From RGIG4140 sp045655105 (lineage in GTDB: Bacteria > Pseudomonadota > Alphaproteobacteria > CAAHEQ01 > UBA3637): 46,426 nucleotides of DNA. Made by a program: the position numbers and the translations under genes. Under the pieces are notes generated by a model. The model was given only the letters and a program-made list of their open reading frames with translations. It was not told where the DNA came from and did no database searches. Position 1 is the stretch's first letter, and each line of letters starts with the position of its first letter. Positions 24,934-33,532 of the stretch are shown piece by piece. Location of the stretch: positions 1 through 46,426 of the forward strand of contig JAZOOQ010000069.1 in assembly GCA_045655105.1 (NCBI GenBank), read 5' to 3'.

Positions 24934-26520
24934 ATGCCGAATAATTTAACTGATATCACAAAAAAAAGACGCACATTTGCTATTATTTCTCACCCAGATG
25001 CTGGTAAAACAACTTTAACAGAAAAATTATTGCTTTTTGGGGGTGCAATTAATCAAGCGGGTGCAGTTAAAGCAAGAGGTGAAAATAGAAGGGCTCATTC
25101 AGACTGGATGAAAGTTGAACAAGAACGTGGTATTTCAGTGGCTTCATCTGTGATGAGTTTTGAATATGGTGGATGTTCTTTTAATTTGTTAGATACCCCT
25201 GGACATGAAGACTTTTCAGAAGATACTTATCGTGTTTTAACAGCAGTTGATTCTGCAGTTATGGTAATTGATAGCGCAAAGGGTATTGAGGCTCAAACAA
25301 AGAAATTGTTTGAAGTGTGCCGTTTGAGAGATATTCCAATTATTACTTTTATAAATAAGTTAGATCGTGATGGTTTGGAGCCTTTTAAACTTTTAGAAGA
25401 AATTGAACAAACTTTAGCATTGGATGTTTCTCCTGCATCTTGGCCAATTGGTATGGGACGAGATTTTAAAGGGTGTTATGATTTATTAAACGATAAATTG
25501 CGTTTATTTGAAAAGGGTGCAAGTAAGTCTTCTTTGCCAGTAGAATCAATTGAACTTCATGGTGTTGATGATGAAAAAATGGATACTCTTCTTTCAAAAG
25601 ATGTTGCTGATGTTTTGCGCGAAGAAGTTGAAATGGTAAGGGGATTGTGTCCTGAGTTTGATGAAAAAAGTTATTTAGAAGGATCTTTAACGCCTGTCTT
25701 TTTTGGGTCGGCTGTGAATAACTTTGGAGTTAAAGAGCTTTTGGATGCTCTTGTTTCTTTTGCGCCGTCACCAAGACCGCAAAGTGCAAATTTACGTCTT
25801 GTGAATCCTGATGAAGAAAAGGTGACTGGATTTGTTTTTAAAATTCAGGCGAATATGGATCCAAAGCATAGAGATAGAATTGCTTTTATGAGGGTTTGTT
25901 CTGGTCACTTCAAACGCGGAATGAAATTGATGCATTTAAGAACGCAAAAGCAAATGATTTTGCATAATCCAGTTATGTTTTTAGCGCAGGATAGAGAATT
26001 GGCTGAGGAAGCTTTTGCAGGAGATATTATTGGAATTCCAAACCATGGTGGAATGCGTATCGGTGATTCCTTTTCAGAAGGGGAGGGGTTGCAGTTTAAG
26101 GGAATTCCTTCATTTGCACCTGAATTGTTAAAAAAAGTGCGCCCGAAAGATCCATTAAAGGCTAAACATTTGGCAAAAGCATTAGAGCAAATTGCAGAAG
26201 AAGGTGGGGCAAGTGTTTTTAAGCCAACTCACGGATTTGAATGGATTGTTGGAGTTGTTGGTGTTTTGCAATTTGAAGTTTTAGCTGATAGAATTCGAAC
26301 GGAATTTGATGTTCCAGTTATTTTTGAACCGACAAGTTATTTTACAGCTCGTTGGGTGCAAGGGGATTCTTCTGAAGTTCAAAAGTTTATTCAAACAAAT
26401 TCTGCTTCAATGGCAACAGATCATGATGGAGCTCCAGTCTTTTTATCAAGAAATGCATGGCATTTAAATAAAGCGGAAGAAGATTTTCCAGCGATTAAGT
26501 TGTTGAAGATTAAAGAGTAA
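24934..26520 (+). CDS. prfC: Peptide chain release factor 3
   Basis: 528 residues, matching E. coli RF3. A translational GTPase that recycles RF1/RF2 after termination. G1 is SHPDAGKTTLTEK, G3 DTPGHEDFSEDTYR and G4 NKLDR; downstream FVFKIQANMDPKHRDR and GVLQFEV segments are diagnostic for RF3 rather than EF-G. I start at ATG 24934 (AGAGGA just upstream), because the ten extra residues from ATG 24904 do not resemble the family; that earlier start cannot be excluded. Confidence 0.95.
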   Translation: MPNNLTDITKKRRTFAIISHPDAGKTTLTEKLLLFGGAINQAGAVKARGENRRAHSDWMKVEQERGISVASSVMSFEYGGCSFNLLDTPGHEDFSEDTYRVLTAVDSAVMVIDSAKGIEAQTKKLFEVCRLRDIPIITFINKLDRDGLEPFKLLEEIEQTLALDVSPASWPIGMGRDFKGCYDLLNDKLRLFEKGASKSSLPVESIELHGVDDEKMDTLLSKDVADVLREEVEMVRGLCPEFDEKSYLEGSLTPVFFGSAVNNFGVKELLDALVSFAPSPRPQSANLRLVNPDEEKVTGFVFKIQANMDPKHRDRIAFMRVCSGHFKRGMKLMHLRTQKQMILHNPVMFLAQDRELAEEAFAGDIIGIPNHGGMRIGDSFSEGEGLQFKGIPSFAPELLKKVRPKDPLKAKHLAKALEQIAEEGGASVFKPTHGFEWIVGVVGVLQFEVLADRIRTEFDVPVIFEPTSYFTARWVQGDSSEVQKFIQTNSASMATDHDGAPVFLSRNAWHLNKAEEDFPAIKLLKIKE

Positions 26521-26553
26521 ATCTTATCATTGTCTATTTTTTTTAAAAAAATA

Positions 26554-26582
26554 TTGAATTTTTATCCTCGGTGTGATAAAAT
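26554..26582 (+). promoter_or_regulatory. Promoter of the HNH gene pair
   Basis: TTGAAT (26554-26559), 17-base spacer, TAAAAT (26577-26582). Confidence 0.7.
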
Positions 26583-26612
26583 ATAGGAACTTTACTTTTT
26601 TATGGGCAGAAA

Positions 26613-27212
26613 ATGATAAAAGAAATTTTAGGTGCTGAAAACAGAACTTTTACACTTCCAAGTATTCTTTATAAAGAGGAAGAAGTTTTTGTTTATAAGA
26701 TTAAAAAAATTGCTAAAGAAGATGTTGCTGAGGCAAGATTTATTTATGAACAACTTAATTATGAAAATGATAAGCCTGTTCATGTCGTTCGAGAAATGGC
26801 GGATTTAGGGTATTTTGATGGGTTGTTCAGCAATAAAGCTGTTCGTGCAGCAAAGAAAAAAGGTGTACTCCCAGAAGGATATCAAATTCATCATATCATT
26901 CCATTAAAATTAGGTGGAAGTAATAGCGTGAAAAATCTTTGTGTTGTTGATTATGAAACACATGCAATGCTTCATCAGTTAATTTATCAACCCATTATTG
27001 ATAAAATGCAATTATCAGAAGAGGCGGTTTTAATTTTGCCACCATTTGCTCGTGTGATTAAAAAAGAAGATCGCGCGAAATTCTTTTTATTTTCAGAATT
27101 GCGTCATCATGCAATGAAACAAGCAAAATTAGTTTCTCATCATAAAAAAGAAAATATAAATGCAGATATGGGATTTAGAGATGCTTATTGCAGATCAGGG
27201 CGCACGCGTTAA
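26613..27212 (+). CDS. HNH-type nuclease-like protein, first of a tandem pair
   Basis: 199 residues. An HNH core runs from YQIHHIIPLKLGGSNSVKNL to ETHAMLH: His93-His94, Asn108, His117 and His121, the layout of many HNH endonucleases. The N-terminal 90 residues and the His/Lys-rich C-terminus match nothing I know. No intron, phage or restriction-methylation gene is adjacent. The ribosome-binding site is weak (GGGCAGAAA). A homologue follows after 12 bases, with the same HHxxPLxxGGS pattern. Catalytic activity is inferred from the motif only; target DNA or RNA is unknown. Confidence 0.75.
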   Translation: MIKEILGAENRTFTLPSILYKEEEVFVYKIKKIAKEDVAEARFIYEQLNYENDKPVHVVREMADLGYFDGLFSNKAVRAAKKKGVLPEGYQIHHIIPLKLGGSNSVKNLCVVDYETHAMLHQLIYQPIIDKMQLSEEAVLILPPFARVIKKEDRAKFFLFSELRHHAMKQAKLVSHHKKENINADMGFRDAYCRSGRTR

Positions 27213-27224
27213 CAAGAGGTTGAA

Positions 27225-28067
27225 ATGTATTCAAAAGGTGGAACGGAAGATAAAAAATTTTATTGCGTGATGCAAGGTAGCTCCAAGTTGTGTTTTAGAT
27301 TAAAAAGGCCTCAAAAGGCTTTGTCTGAACAAGAACGGATGGCTCTTGTTCGTGAGTTTGTGAAAAAAATGGCTTTAAATGGTGAATTAGATGGTTTGTT
27401 AGAAGGCGCAGATTTAAAGCAAGCTAAAAAGAGTGGATTTTTGCCAAATAAATATAACGTTCATCATTATTTGCCATTATCAATGGGTGGTTCTCATCAA
27501 GAAGAAAATCTTTGTATTATTGATAAAAAATTGCATCGTTGGATACATGCATATTTGCTGGATCCTATTTATCGGGATAGTAAATTTGATTTTTTGGAAG
27601 ATAAAAAAGTTTATTTAATATTGCCAACACAAAAAAAAGTGTTAACCATGAAAGATGCTTCTATTTTTTTTACAGATGAAGAATTAGATCAGATTAGGGA
27701 TGATGAATTAAATAATCGTGTTCCAGAATATCTTCCGCCACAGGTAAATAACAGGGATAAGGTTTCAATGCTTCGATTTGTTGAAGAGTTGAAAAGAGAT
27801 ATGGATCTTTTTGACAAAGAAACTAAAGAAAAAAATGAAGTTATTGTTGAAAATATTATGCATAAGATAAGAGCTGAAAATAAAGCTTATCGAAAAACAG
27901 GGAAGAAAATTAGCAAATTTTGGAATGAAAGACGTGAAGGTAAAACAAGAATGCCTTTAACTCGTAAAGAAAAAGGGGAAAAATCAGCGAAAAAAGCAAG
28001 GAAAGCGGCTGCAAGAAGGTTTTATCCTCATTTAGTGGTAAAATGGAATCAAAAAGAAAGGTCTTAA
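27225..28067 (+). CDS. HNH-type nuclease-like protein, second of a tandem pair, basic C-terminus
   Basis: 280 residues. The core runs from YNVHHYLPLSMGGSHQEENL to KKLHRWIH: His80-His81, Asn95, His104 and His108, spaced exactly as in the upstream paralogue and followed in both by a conserved DPI/QPI segment. It differs by about 110 extra residues: a probable coiled coil (about 170-225) and a strongly basic end rich in Lys/Arg that could bind nucleic acid. AGAGG precedes ATG 27225. Its stop codon lies in the stem of the terminator that follows. Confidence 0.75.
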   Translation: MYSKGGTEDKKFYCVMQGSSKLCFRLKRPQKALSEQERMALVREFVKKMALNGELDGLLEGADLKQAKKSGFLPNKYNVHHYLPLSMGGSHQEENLCIIDKKLHRWIHAYLLDPIYRDSKFDFLEDKKVYLILPTQKKVLTMKDASIFFTDEELDQIRDDELNNRVPEYLPPQVNNRDKVSMLRFVEELKRDMDLFDKETKEKNEVIVENIMHKIRAENKAYRKTGKKISKFWNERREGKTRMPLTRKEKGEKSAKKARKAAARRFYPHLVVKWNQKERS

Positions 28068-28088
28068 AAGAGTTTTTTAAGACTTTTT
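28061..28088 (+). terminator. Terminator overlapping the second HNH stop codon
   Basis: GTCTTAAAA (28061-28069) pairs with TTTTAAGAC (28075-28083), then TTTTTCTTT. The TAA stop at 28065-28067 is in the left arm. Confidence 0.82.
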
Positions 28089-28090
28089 CT

Positions 28091-28119
28091 TTGACTTTTT
28101 AAATAAAAAATCATATAAT
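28091..28119 (+). promoter_or_regulatory. thrS promoter
   Basis: TTGACT (28091-28096), 17-base spacer, TATAAT (28114-28119). It begins inside the tail of the preceding terminator. Confidence 0.85.
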
Positions 28120-28130
28120 TCAAATTTGTC

Positions 28131-28174
28131 CCCTTATATCTTTTTAAGTGGTGTTGCTAAAAAGAAGTAAAGGG
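28131..28174 (+). promoter_or_regulatory. Stem-loop in the thrS 5' leader
   Basis: CCCTT (28131-28135) pairs with AAGGG (28170-28174) and CTTTTTA (28140-28146) with TAAAAAG (28158-28164), leaving an internal loop and an 11-base apical loop. No T-tract follows. It could bind ThrRS as in E. coli autoregulation, but this is inference. Confidence 0.45.
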
Positions 28175-28204
28175 TTTGTTTAACAATATTAAAGAGGATA
28201 AAAA

Positions 28205-30130
28205 ATGATAGAAATTAAATTACCAGATGATTCCAAGCTAATGATGGAATCTGGCGTTTCAGGGTTAGATATTGCAAAACAAATCAGCGAAGGCTTGGCT
28301 AAAAATGCCGTTGCCGTTCGTGTGAATAATGAATTAACAGATCTCACAACACCAATCACAACTAACGCATCTGTTTCAATTATTACCACGAAAAATGAAG
28401 AAGCTTTGGGGATTTTACGTCATACAACAGCACATGTATTGGCTCATGCGGTTACGCGTCTTTATAAAGATGTTCAAGTAACAATTGGTCCTGCTATTGA
28501 AAATGGTTTTTATTATGATTTCTTTGGCATTGTGATTAAAGAATCAGATTTGCCTGCCATTGAAGAAGAAATGAAAAAAATTGTTGCTGCCGATTATGAA
28601 ATTAAACGTACAGTTGTTTCAAGAGAAGAAGCAGAAAAAGTTTTTGAAGAACGTGGTGAAAAGTATAAACTTGAAATTTTGCGTGATATGCCTGAAGAAA
28701 TTAAAGAAGTTTCTTTATATACGCAAGATGATTATGTTGAATTATGCAGAGGACCACACTTGTCTAGCACGGGAAAGGTTGGAACAGCATTTAAATTGAC
28801 AAAAGTTTCAGCTTCATATTGGCGTGGTGATGCAACGAAAGAATCTTTGCAACGTGTATATGGAACGGCATTCTTTAGTGAGAAAGAATTGAAAAATTAT
28901 TTCACGATGTTGGAAGAAGCTGAAAAAAGAGATCACAGAAAACTTGGTAAAGAAATGGATTTCTTCCATTTTGAAGAATATGCACCTGGGGATGTTTTTT
29001 GGCATCCAAGAGGTTGGACATTCTTCCAAACGCTTATTGACTACATGCGTAACAGACAAAGAGAAGTTGGTTATGTTGAAGTGAATACTCCACAATTAAT
29101 GAACCGCGTTCTTTGGGAAACATCAGGTCACTGGGATTGGTATCAAGAAAACATGTATACAACTGAAATTGAAGGCAAAGCTTTTGCATTAAAACCAATG
29201 AATTGCCCTGGTGGTATGTTGATTTTTAAACAAGGGATTACAAGCTATCGTGATTTACCTCAATATATCGGTGAATTTGGTCGTGTACACCGTAATGAAG
29301 CATCTGGCGCTATTCATGGATTGATGCGTGTTCGTGCATTTACACAAGATGATGCACATATTTTCTGTACACCAGAGCAATTGAAAGAAGAATTGCAAAA
29401 AGTTGTCCGCTTGATGCTTAGTATTTATAAAGATTTTGGTTTGACAGATATGTCTATTAAATTATCAACAAGACCAAAAGAACGCATTGGTTCAGATGAA
29501 ATTTGGGATATGCTTGAAAATTCATTAGCTGAAGCATTAACGGATATGGGATATTCTTATACAATTAATCCGGGTGATGGTGCTTTCTATGGTCCAAAAC
29601 TTGACTTTAAGATGAGAGATGCTTTAGGTCGTGAATGGCAATTAGGTACATTGCAAGCGGATTTAAATTTACCAGAACGTTTTGATGTTTCATATATTGG
29701 TGAAGATGGGGAAAAACATCGTCCAATTATGTTGCACAGAGCTTTATTTGGTTCTTTAGAACGTTTTGCTGGAGTATTCCTTGAAATTTCTGGTGGACAT
29801 TTACCATTCTGGTTGGCTCCTGTTCAAATTATGGTCATGCCAGTCACAAACGATCAAGATGACTATGCCAAAAAGGTTGCTCGTAAATTGAATGTTGCAG
29901 GTATCAAAACTGAAACAGATTTGCGTAGCGAAAAAGTTGGATATAAAATCAGAGAGCATTCTTTGAAAAAAATTCCGGTTATTCTTGTTGTTGGTAAAAA
30001 AGAAGCTGAAGAAGAAACAGTTACTATTCGTCGTTTGGGTTCGCAAGCTCAAGAAGTTAAATCTTTACAAGATGCTATTAAAGATTTTAAAATTGAAGCA
30101 AGATATCCAAGTGTTGAATATGAAGATTAA
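28205..30130 (+). CDS. thrS: Threonyl-tRNA synthetase
   Basis: 641 residues, full length. TGS domain (1-61), then the editing domain with HTTAHVLAHA (His73, His77) that removes mis-attached serine, then the class II catalytic core with the zinc-binding NCPGGM and the motif 2 region GEFGRVHRNEASGA, and a C-terminal anticodon-binding domain. AAAGAGGA precedes ATG 28205. It is transcribed alone, without the infC that often follows thrS elsewhere. The 5' leader of about 80 bases can form a stem-loop. Confidence 0.97.
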   Translation: MIEIKLPDDSKLMMESGVSGLDIAKQISEGLAKNAVAVRVNNELTDLTTPITTNASVSIITTKNEEALGILRHTTAHVLAHAVTRLYKDVQVTIGPAIENGFYYDFFGIVIKESDLPAIEEEMKKIVAADYEIKRTVVSREEAEKVFEERGEKYKLEILRDMPEEIKEVSLYTQDDYVELCRGPHLSSTGKVGTAFKLTKVSASYWRGDATKESLQRVYGTAFFSEKELKNYFTMLEEAEKRDHRKLGKEMDFFHFEEYAPGDVFWHPRGWTFFQTLIDYMRNRQREVGYVEVNTPQLMNRVLWETSGHWDWYQENMYTTEIEGKAFALKPMNCPGGMLIFKQGITSYRDLPQYIGEFGRVHRNEASGAIHGLMRVRAFTQDDAHIFCTPEQLKEELQKVVRLMLSIYKDFGLTDMSIKLSTRPKERIGSDEIWDMLENSLAEALTDMGYSYTINPGDGAFYGPKLDFKMRDALGREWQLGTLQADLNLPERFDVSYIGEDGEKHRPIMLHRALFGSLERFAGVFLEISGGHLPFWLAPVQIMVMPVTNDQDDYAKKVARKLNVAGIKTETDLRSEKVGYKIREHSLKKIPVILVVGKKEAEEETVTIRRLGSQAQEVKSLQDAIKDFKIEARYPSVEYED

Positions 30131-30142
30131 TTTTTAAAATAA

Positions 30143-30175
30143 AAAAAAGAGCGTTTAATTTAAACGCTCTTTTTT
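30143..30175 (+). terminator. thrS terminator
   Basis: AAAAGAGCGTTTAA pairs with TTAAACGCTCTTTT, followed by T residues. Confidence 0.93.
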
Positions 30176-30234
30176 GTTGCAATTTTTTTTTAGGTTGATT
30201 AAAAATGATATAGGTTATTATGATGGGAGTAAAA

Positions 30235-31305
30235 ATGATTGTAAAAAAGAAAATAATTTGCATTGTTGCTGCATTAATTTTTGTTATTGCAGGTTCTTTA
30301 GGGGGATATTATTTTTTTAGAAAGCCTTATTTTTCAATTATTGTTTGTTCATATAATTATGGTCATTTTTTGCCACAAACAATTGAGTCTGTTTTAAAAT
30401 CCTCATATCAAAATTTTGAGTTGATTGTTGTGAATGATGGATCAACAGATAAAACATCTGAAGTTCTAAATAAATATAGAAATCATGCAAAAATAACGGT
30501 TATTGAACATGAAAATCAAGGGCTTTCCTTATCAAGAAATAAGGCAATGAAAATTGCAAAAGGAAAATATTTTTGGTTTGTAGATGCGGATGATTGGATT
30601 GATGTTGATGCTCTTAAACACTTATATGAAAAAACAAAAGAAACATCTCCAGATATTGTTTCTTTTTATACCAGTAATGTGAATGCTGAAGGTATGTTTT
30701 TAGGGATGGGTGGTTATGATATGTTGCCATCTAAACTTGAAAATAATCCTGATAAAATTTTCACGATTGAAGATTTAAGCGTGGGTGATTTAATTGGATA
30801 TCCTGTAACGAGCGGCAAGCAAATTTATAGAAGAGAGTTTACGTTATCACAAGGAATTGATTTTCCTGCCAGAACATTGTTTGAAGATGATCTTTTCTTT
30901 GCTCATCATATTTTTGCTGGTGCTCGTATTTCTCCTTTCCCAATATTGCTTTATTATAAACGTTTTCATGGCAATGCGATTACAGCAGATAAACCAAAGC
31001 ATTATGATTCATATATTAGGATTTGTCAGTTTATATGGGAAAGAACTCACAGATATCCACAACATGAGCAAAAAGCAACAGCTTTTTCAAATGTCTATAT
31101 GGATGGAATTATTCCTCGTTGGAATTGGTTGTCAAATGAAAGAAAATATAAATTTTATCCAGACCTTTTAAAATGGAAAGAATTTCTTAAAAAACAACCA
31201 GATAATGATTTTTGGAACGAAAAGAGAGCGCATTTTGATCGCTTTTTAAATTCAGATGAAATTTTAAAATATAAACCAAATAATGAAGAAAAAGCCGGTC
31301 AGTAA
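30235..31305 (+). CDS. Family 2 glycosyltransferase with N-terminal membrane anchor
   Basis: 356 residues. Residues 1-30 form one hydrophobic helix after a Lys-rich start, so the enzyme is probably anchored with its catalytic part on one face of the membrane. The GT-A domain begins FSIIVCSYNYGHFLPQTIESVL, with NDGSTDKT and the DADDW (DxD) metal-nucleotide motif. Donor and acceptor are unknown. An N-terminal anchor is uncommon for this short GT2 type. No other glycan genes flank it. I prefer ATG 30235 (GGGAG five bases upstream) to ATG 30220. The stop codon is in the loop of its terminator. Confidence 0.85.
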   Translation: MIVKKKIICIVAALIFVIAGSLGGYYFFRKPYFSIIVCSYNYGHFLPQTIESVLKSSYQNFELIVVNDGSTDKTSEVLNKYRNHAKITVIEHENQGLSLSRNKAMKIAKGKYFWFVDADDWIDVDALKHLYEKTKETSPDIVSFYTSNVNAEGMFLGMGGYDMLPSKLENNPDKIFTIEDLSVGDLIGYPVTSGKQIYRREFTLSQGIDFPARTLFEDDLFFAHHIFAGARISPFPILLYYKRFHGNAITADKPKHYDSYIRICQFIWERTHRYPQHEQKATAFSNVYMDGIIPRWNWLSNERKYKFYPDLLKWKEFLKKQPDNDFWNEKRAHFDRFLNSDEILKYKPNNEEKAGQ

Positions 31306-31318
31306 GACCGGTTTTTTT
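31290..31318 (+). terminator. Glycosyltransferase terminator overlapping the stop codon
   Basis: CCGGTC (31295-31300) pairs with GACCGG (31306-31311) around AGTAA, which contains the TAA stop; seven T follow. Confidence 0.9.
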
Positions 31319-31333
31319 GTGTCTTTTCTTGTC

Positions 31334-31362
31334 TTGACAATTATTAATAGATAATATATTAT
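31334..31362 (+). promoter_or_regulatory. hipBA promoter with palindromic operator candidate
   Basis: TTGACA (31334-31339), 17-base spacer, TATTAT (31357-31362). A perfect palindrome ATAATATATTAT (31351-31362) covers the -10 box and is a likely site for HipB autorepression. Confidence 0.75.
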
Positions 31363-31399
31363 ACATAAAAAAGAAAAAATAAACTTAAGGGATAATATA

Positions 31400-31702
31400 A
31401 TGACAATTCTTTTAAAAACGCCAACCGAGGTAATGAAAGATGTTGCCTTTCGTGTGAAATCAAAGCGTTTAGCCTTGAATTTAACGCAAGAGGGGGTTGC
31501 TCTTCGTTCGGGTGTGAGTTTGGGCTCTTTAAAGAGGTTCGAATCAACGGGTCAAATTTCATTAGAATCTTTATTAAAGCTTGCTCATGCTGTGAATTCA
31601 TTATCTGATTTTGAAGAGTTATTCCAAAATGATATAAGTAAGGTAAGTTTATTTGATCAGAAACAAGAAAATAAAGTTCGCCAAAGAGGAAAATTAAAAT
31701 AA
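31400..31702 (+). CDS. hipB: HipB-like antitoxin, XRE-type helix-turn-helix
   Basis: 100 residues. A helix-turn-helix runs through RLALNLTQEGVALRSGVSLGSLKRFE (residues about 22-47), the XRE pattern. Such antitoxins neutralise the HipA kinase and repress their own operon. The gene starts 38 bases after a strong promoter whose -10 box is palindromic. Fifteen bases separate it from hipA. The C-terminal 30 residues are charged and probably form the toxin contact. Confidence 0.85.
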   Translation: MTILLKTPTEVMKDVAFRVKSKRLALNLTQEGVALRSGVSLGSLKRFESTGQISLESLLKLAHAVNSLSDFEELFQNDISKVSLFDQKQENKVRQRGKLK

Positions 31703-31717
31703 AAAAAGAGGGGGGAT

Positions 31718-32905
31718 ATGCGACTAAATGTTTATTTGAATGCTTATCAAAAAAGGCATTTTATTGGTGTTTTGGAGGGAAAAGATGAAATTTTATTTGA
31801 ATATGCTCCTTCTTTTATAAAAACGGGCATTAATTTATCTCCCTTTATGTTGCCTTTAAAGGCGGGAGTTTTTTATGATAAAAAACAAACGTTTGATGGA
31901 TTGTTTGGATTATTTAATGATTCACTTCCTGATGGTTGGGGTTGTTTGTTATTGGATAGATATTTGCAAAAGCAAGGTCTTTCATATTATGATATCACCC
32001 CATTGCATCGGCTTTCTATTGTTGGTAAAGAAAGTTTGGGAGCGTTGGAATATGAGCCACGAGAATCTCCTGAAGATATTAAAATTGAAGAAATTGAATT
32101 GGATGAGCTTTCATTGGGGGCGCATCAGATTTTGGAAGGGGCTAGTTCTGATTTATTGGATCATTTAAAATCATTAAATGGATCAACAGCGGGTGCAAGA
32201 CCAAAAATTACAGCACAAGTTTCTGATGATTTTAAAACGATTCGAAGTGGTCGAACATATCAAAAAGGTTTTTCTCCATGGATTATTAAATTTTCATCAG
32301 ATACAGACGAAAGAAATTTAGGGGCTTTAGAATATATTTATTCATTACTGGCAAAAAAAGCAGGTATTGAAATGCCTGAAACATATTTATTTCCTTCAAA
32401 AAATTCAGCAGGGCATTTTGCAACAAAACGATTTGATCGAGATGGAAAAAATAAAATTCATATTCATAGTGCTTGTGGTCTTTTGCATGCATCGCATCGC
32501 ATTCCAACGTTAGATTATGAAAATTTAATTCGATTGACCAGCCATTTAACTCATGACACAAGAGAAGTTGAAAAAATGGTTCGATTAATGTTTTTTAATG
32601 TTAAAGCTGGTAATAAAGATGATCATACAAAAAATTTTGCTTATATGATGACGAAAAATTATGAATGGAAAATGACTCCTGCTTTTGATATTACGCCATC
32701 AAACGGAATTAATGGAGAACAAACAGCGATGGTTAATGGGAAAGGAAGAAAAATTTTAAATGAAGATTTAATTGAAACAGCTAAAATATCGGGATTGCCA
32801 TTGCAAAAAATAAAGAAAATACTTTCCGAAGTTGAAGAGGCTCTTTCTTTTTATCCTTTGCTTTTAAAAGAGTTTTTGGGCTATTCTGTTTTCCATTTAA
32901 GATAA
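31718..32905 (+). CDS. hipA: HipA-like serine/threonine kinase toxin
   Basis: 395 residues. E. coli HipA phosphorylates glutamyl-tRNA synthetase and halts growth. Here an N-terminal HipA domain (GLFNDSLPDGWG) is followed by the Gly-rich loop STAGARPK, the catalytic segment AGNKDDHTKNFAY (Asp and Asn for catalysis and metal) and the PAFDITPS metal motif. All kinase residues seem present, so the toxin should be active. Length is slightly below E. coli HipA (440). A strong GAGGGGGG ribosome-binding site precedes ATG 31718. The substrate is unknown. Confidence 0.88.
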   Translation: MRLNVYLNAYQKRHFIGVLEGKDEILFEYAPSFIKTGINLSPFMLPLKAGVFYDKKQTFDGLFGLFNDSLPDGWGCLLLDRYLQKQGLSYYDITPLHRLSIVGKESLGALEYEPRESPEDIKIEEIELDELSLGAHQILEGASSDLLDHLKSLNGSTAGARPKITAQVSDDFKTIRSGRTYQKGFSPWIIKFSSDTDERNLGALEYIYSLLAKKAGIEMPETYLFPSKNSAGHFATKRFDRDGKNKIHIHSACGLLHASHRIPTLDYENLIRLTSHLTHDTREVEKMVRLMFFNVKAGNKDDHTKNFAYMMTKNYEWKMTPAFDITPSNGINGEQTAMVNGKGRKILNEDLIETAKISGLPLQKIKKILSEVEEALSFYPLLLKEFLGYSVFHLR

Positions 32906-32908
32906 TAA

Positions 32909-32935
32909 AAAAGCGGTTCAAAATGAACCGCTTTT
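32909..32935. terminator. Terminator between hipA and the cyclophilin gene
   Basis: AAAAGCGGTTCA pairs with TGAACCGCTTTT; it can serve both convergent genes. Confidence 0.88.
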
Positions 32936-32951
32936 CTCTTTATTTGTTTTG

Positions 32952-33494
32952 TTATTTATCTGCATCTGCGGCTACTTGCATTTTAACAATAATGTCTGGA
33001 TTTGAAACAGCACCATTATTTGCACTTGTACCAGCTTTAATCATGTCAACATATTCCATGCCAGATGTCACTTGACCGAAAACAGTGTATTGCCCATCTA
33101 AAAAGCCTGCATCATCAAAACAGATGAAAAATTGACTATCTGCAGAGTTTGGATCCATAGCCCTTGCCATTGAAACAGTTCCTCTGCCATGGTGTTTTGA
33201 GTTAAATTCAGCTTTTAGTTTTTTGCCTGAACCGCCCATTCCAGTTCCCGTTGGATCTCCTGTTTGAGCCATAAATCCTGGAATAACGCGATGGAATTTA
33301 ACGCCGTTATAAAAACCTTCACGTGTGAGTTCTTTAATTCTTGCAACATGGTTTGGCGCTACATCAGGGTATAATTCGATTGTAACACGACCATTTTCTG
33401 TATCTAAATAGAGAGTATTTTCTTTATCCATAGCTTTTGCTCCTGTTGTTGTGAGTAATAACCCTGCAATGAGGGAAAGTATCCATTTTTTCAT
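32952..33494 (-). CDS. Periplasmic cyclophilin-type peptidyl-prolyl isomerase
   Basis: 180 residues with a Sec signal peptide (cut after AKA near residue 21) and a single cyclophilin domain. FHRVIPGFMAQTGDP holds the catalytic Arg and Phe/Gln region; SQFFICFDDAGFLDGQYTVFGQV completes the active site. It probably folds periplasmic or outer-membrane proteins, as PpiA does. AAAGGAC precedes ATG 33494. Its promoter begins just after the stop of the CMP-sugar synthetase gene. Confidence 0.92.
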   Translation of the reverse strand: MKKWILSLIAGLLLTTTGAKAMDKENTLYLDTENGRVTIELYPDVAPNHVARIKELTREGFYNGVKFHRVIPGFMAQTGDPTGTGMGGSGKKLKAEFNSKHHGRGTVSMARAMDPNSADSQFFICFDDAGFLDGQYTVFGQVTSGMEYVDMIKAGTSANNGAVSNPDIIVKMQVAADADK

Positions 33495-33532
33495 ATTTCT
33501 GTCCTTTCCGTTATAAAAAATAACTGACTTTG

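Noticed and set aside
26613..28067. Homing endonucleases of a self-splicing intron
   Set aside because: prfC and thrS on either side are intact and no intron-like core or split gene is visible.
28150..28186. Threonine leader peptide upstream of thrS
   Set aside because: The only short frame begins with GTG, has no ribosome-binding site and contains no Thr codons.
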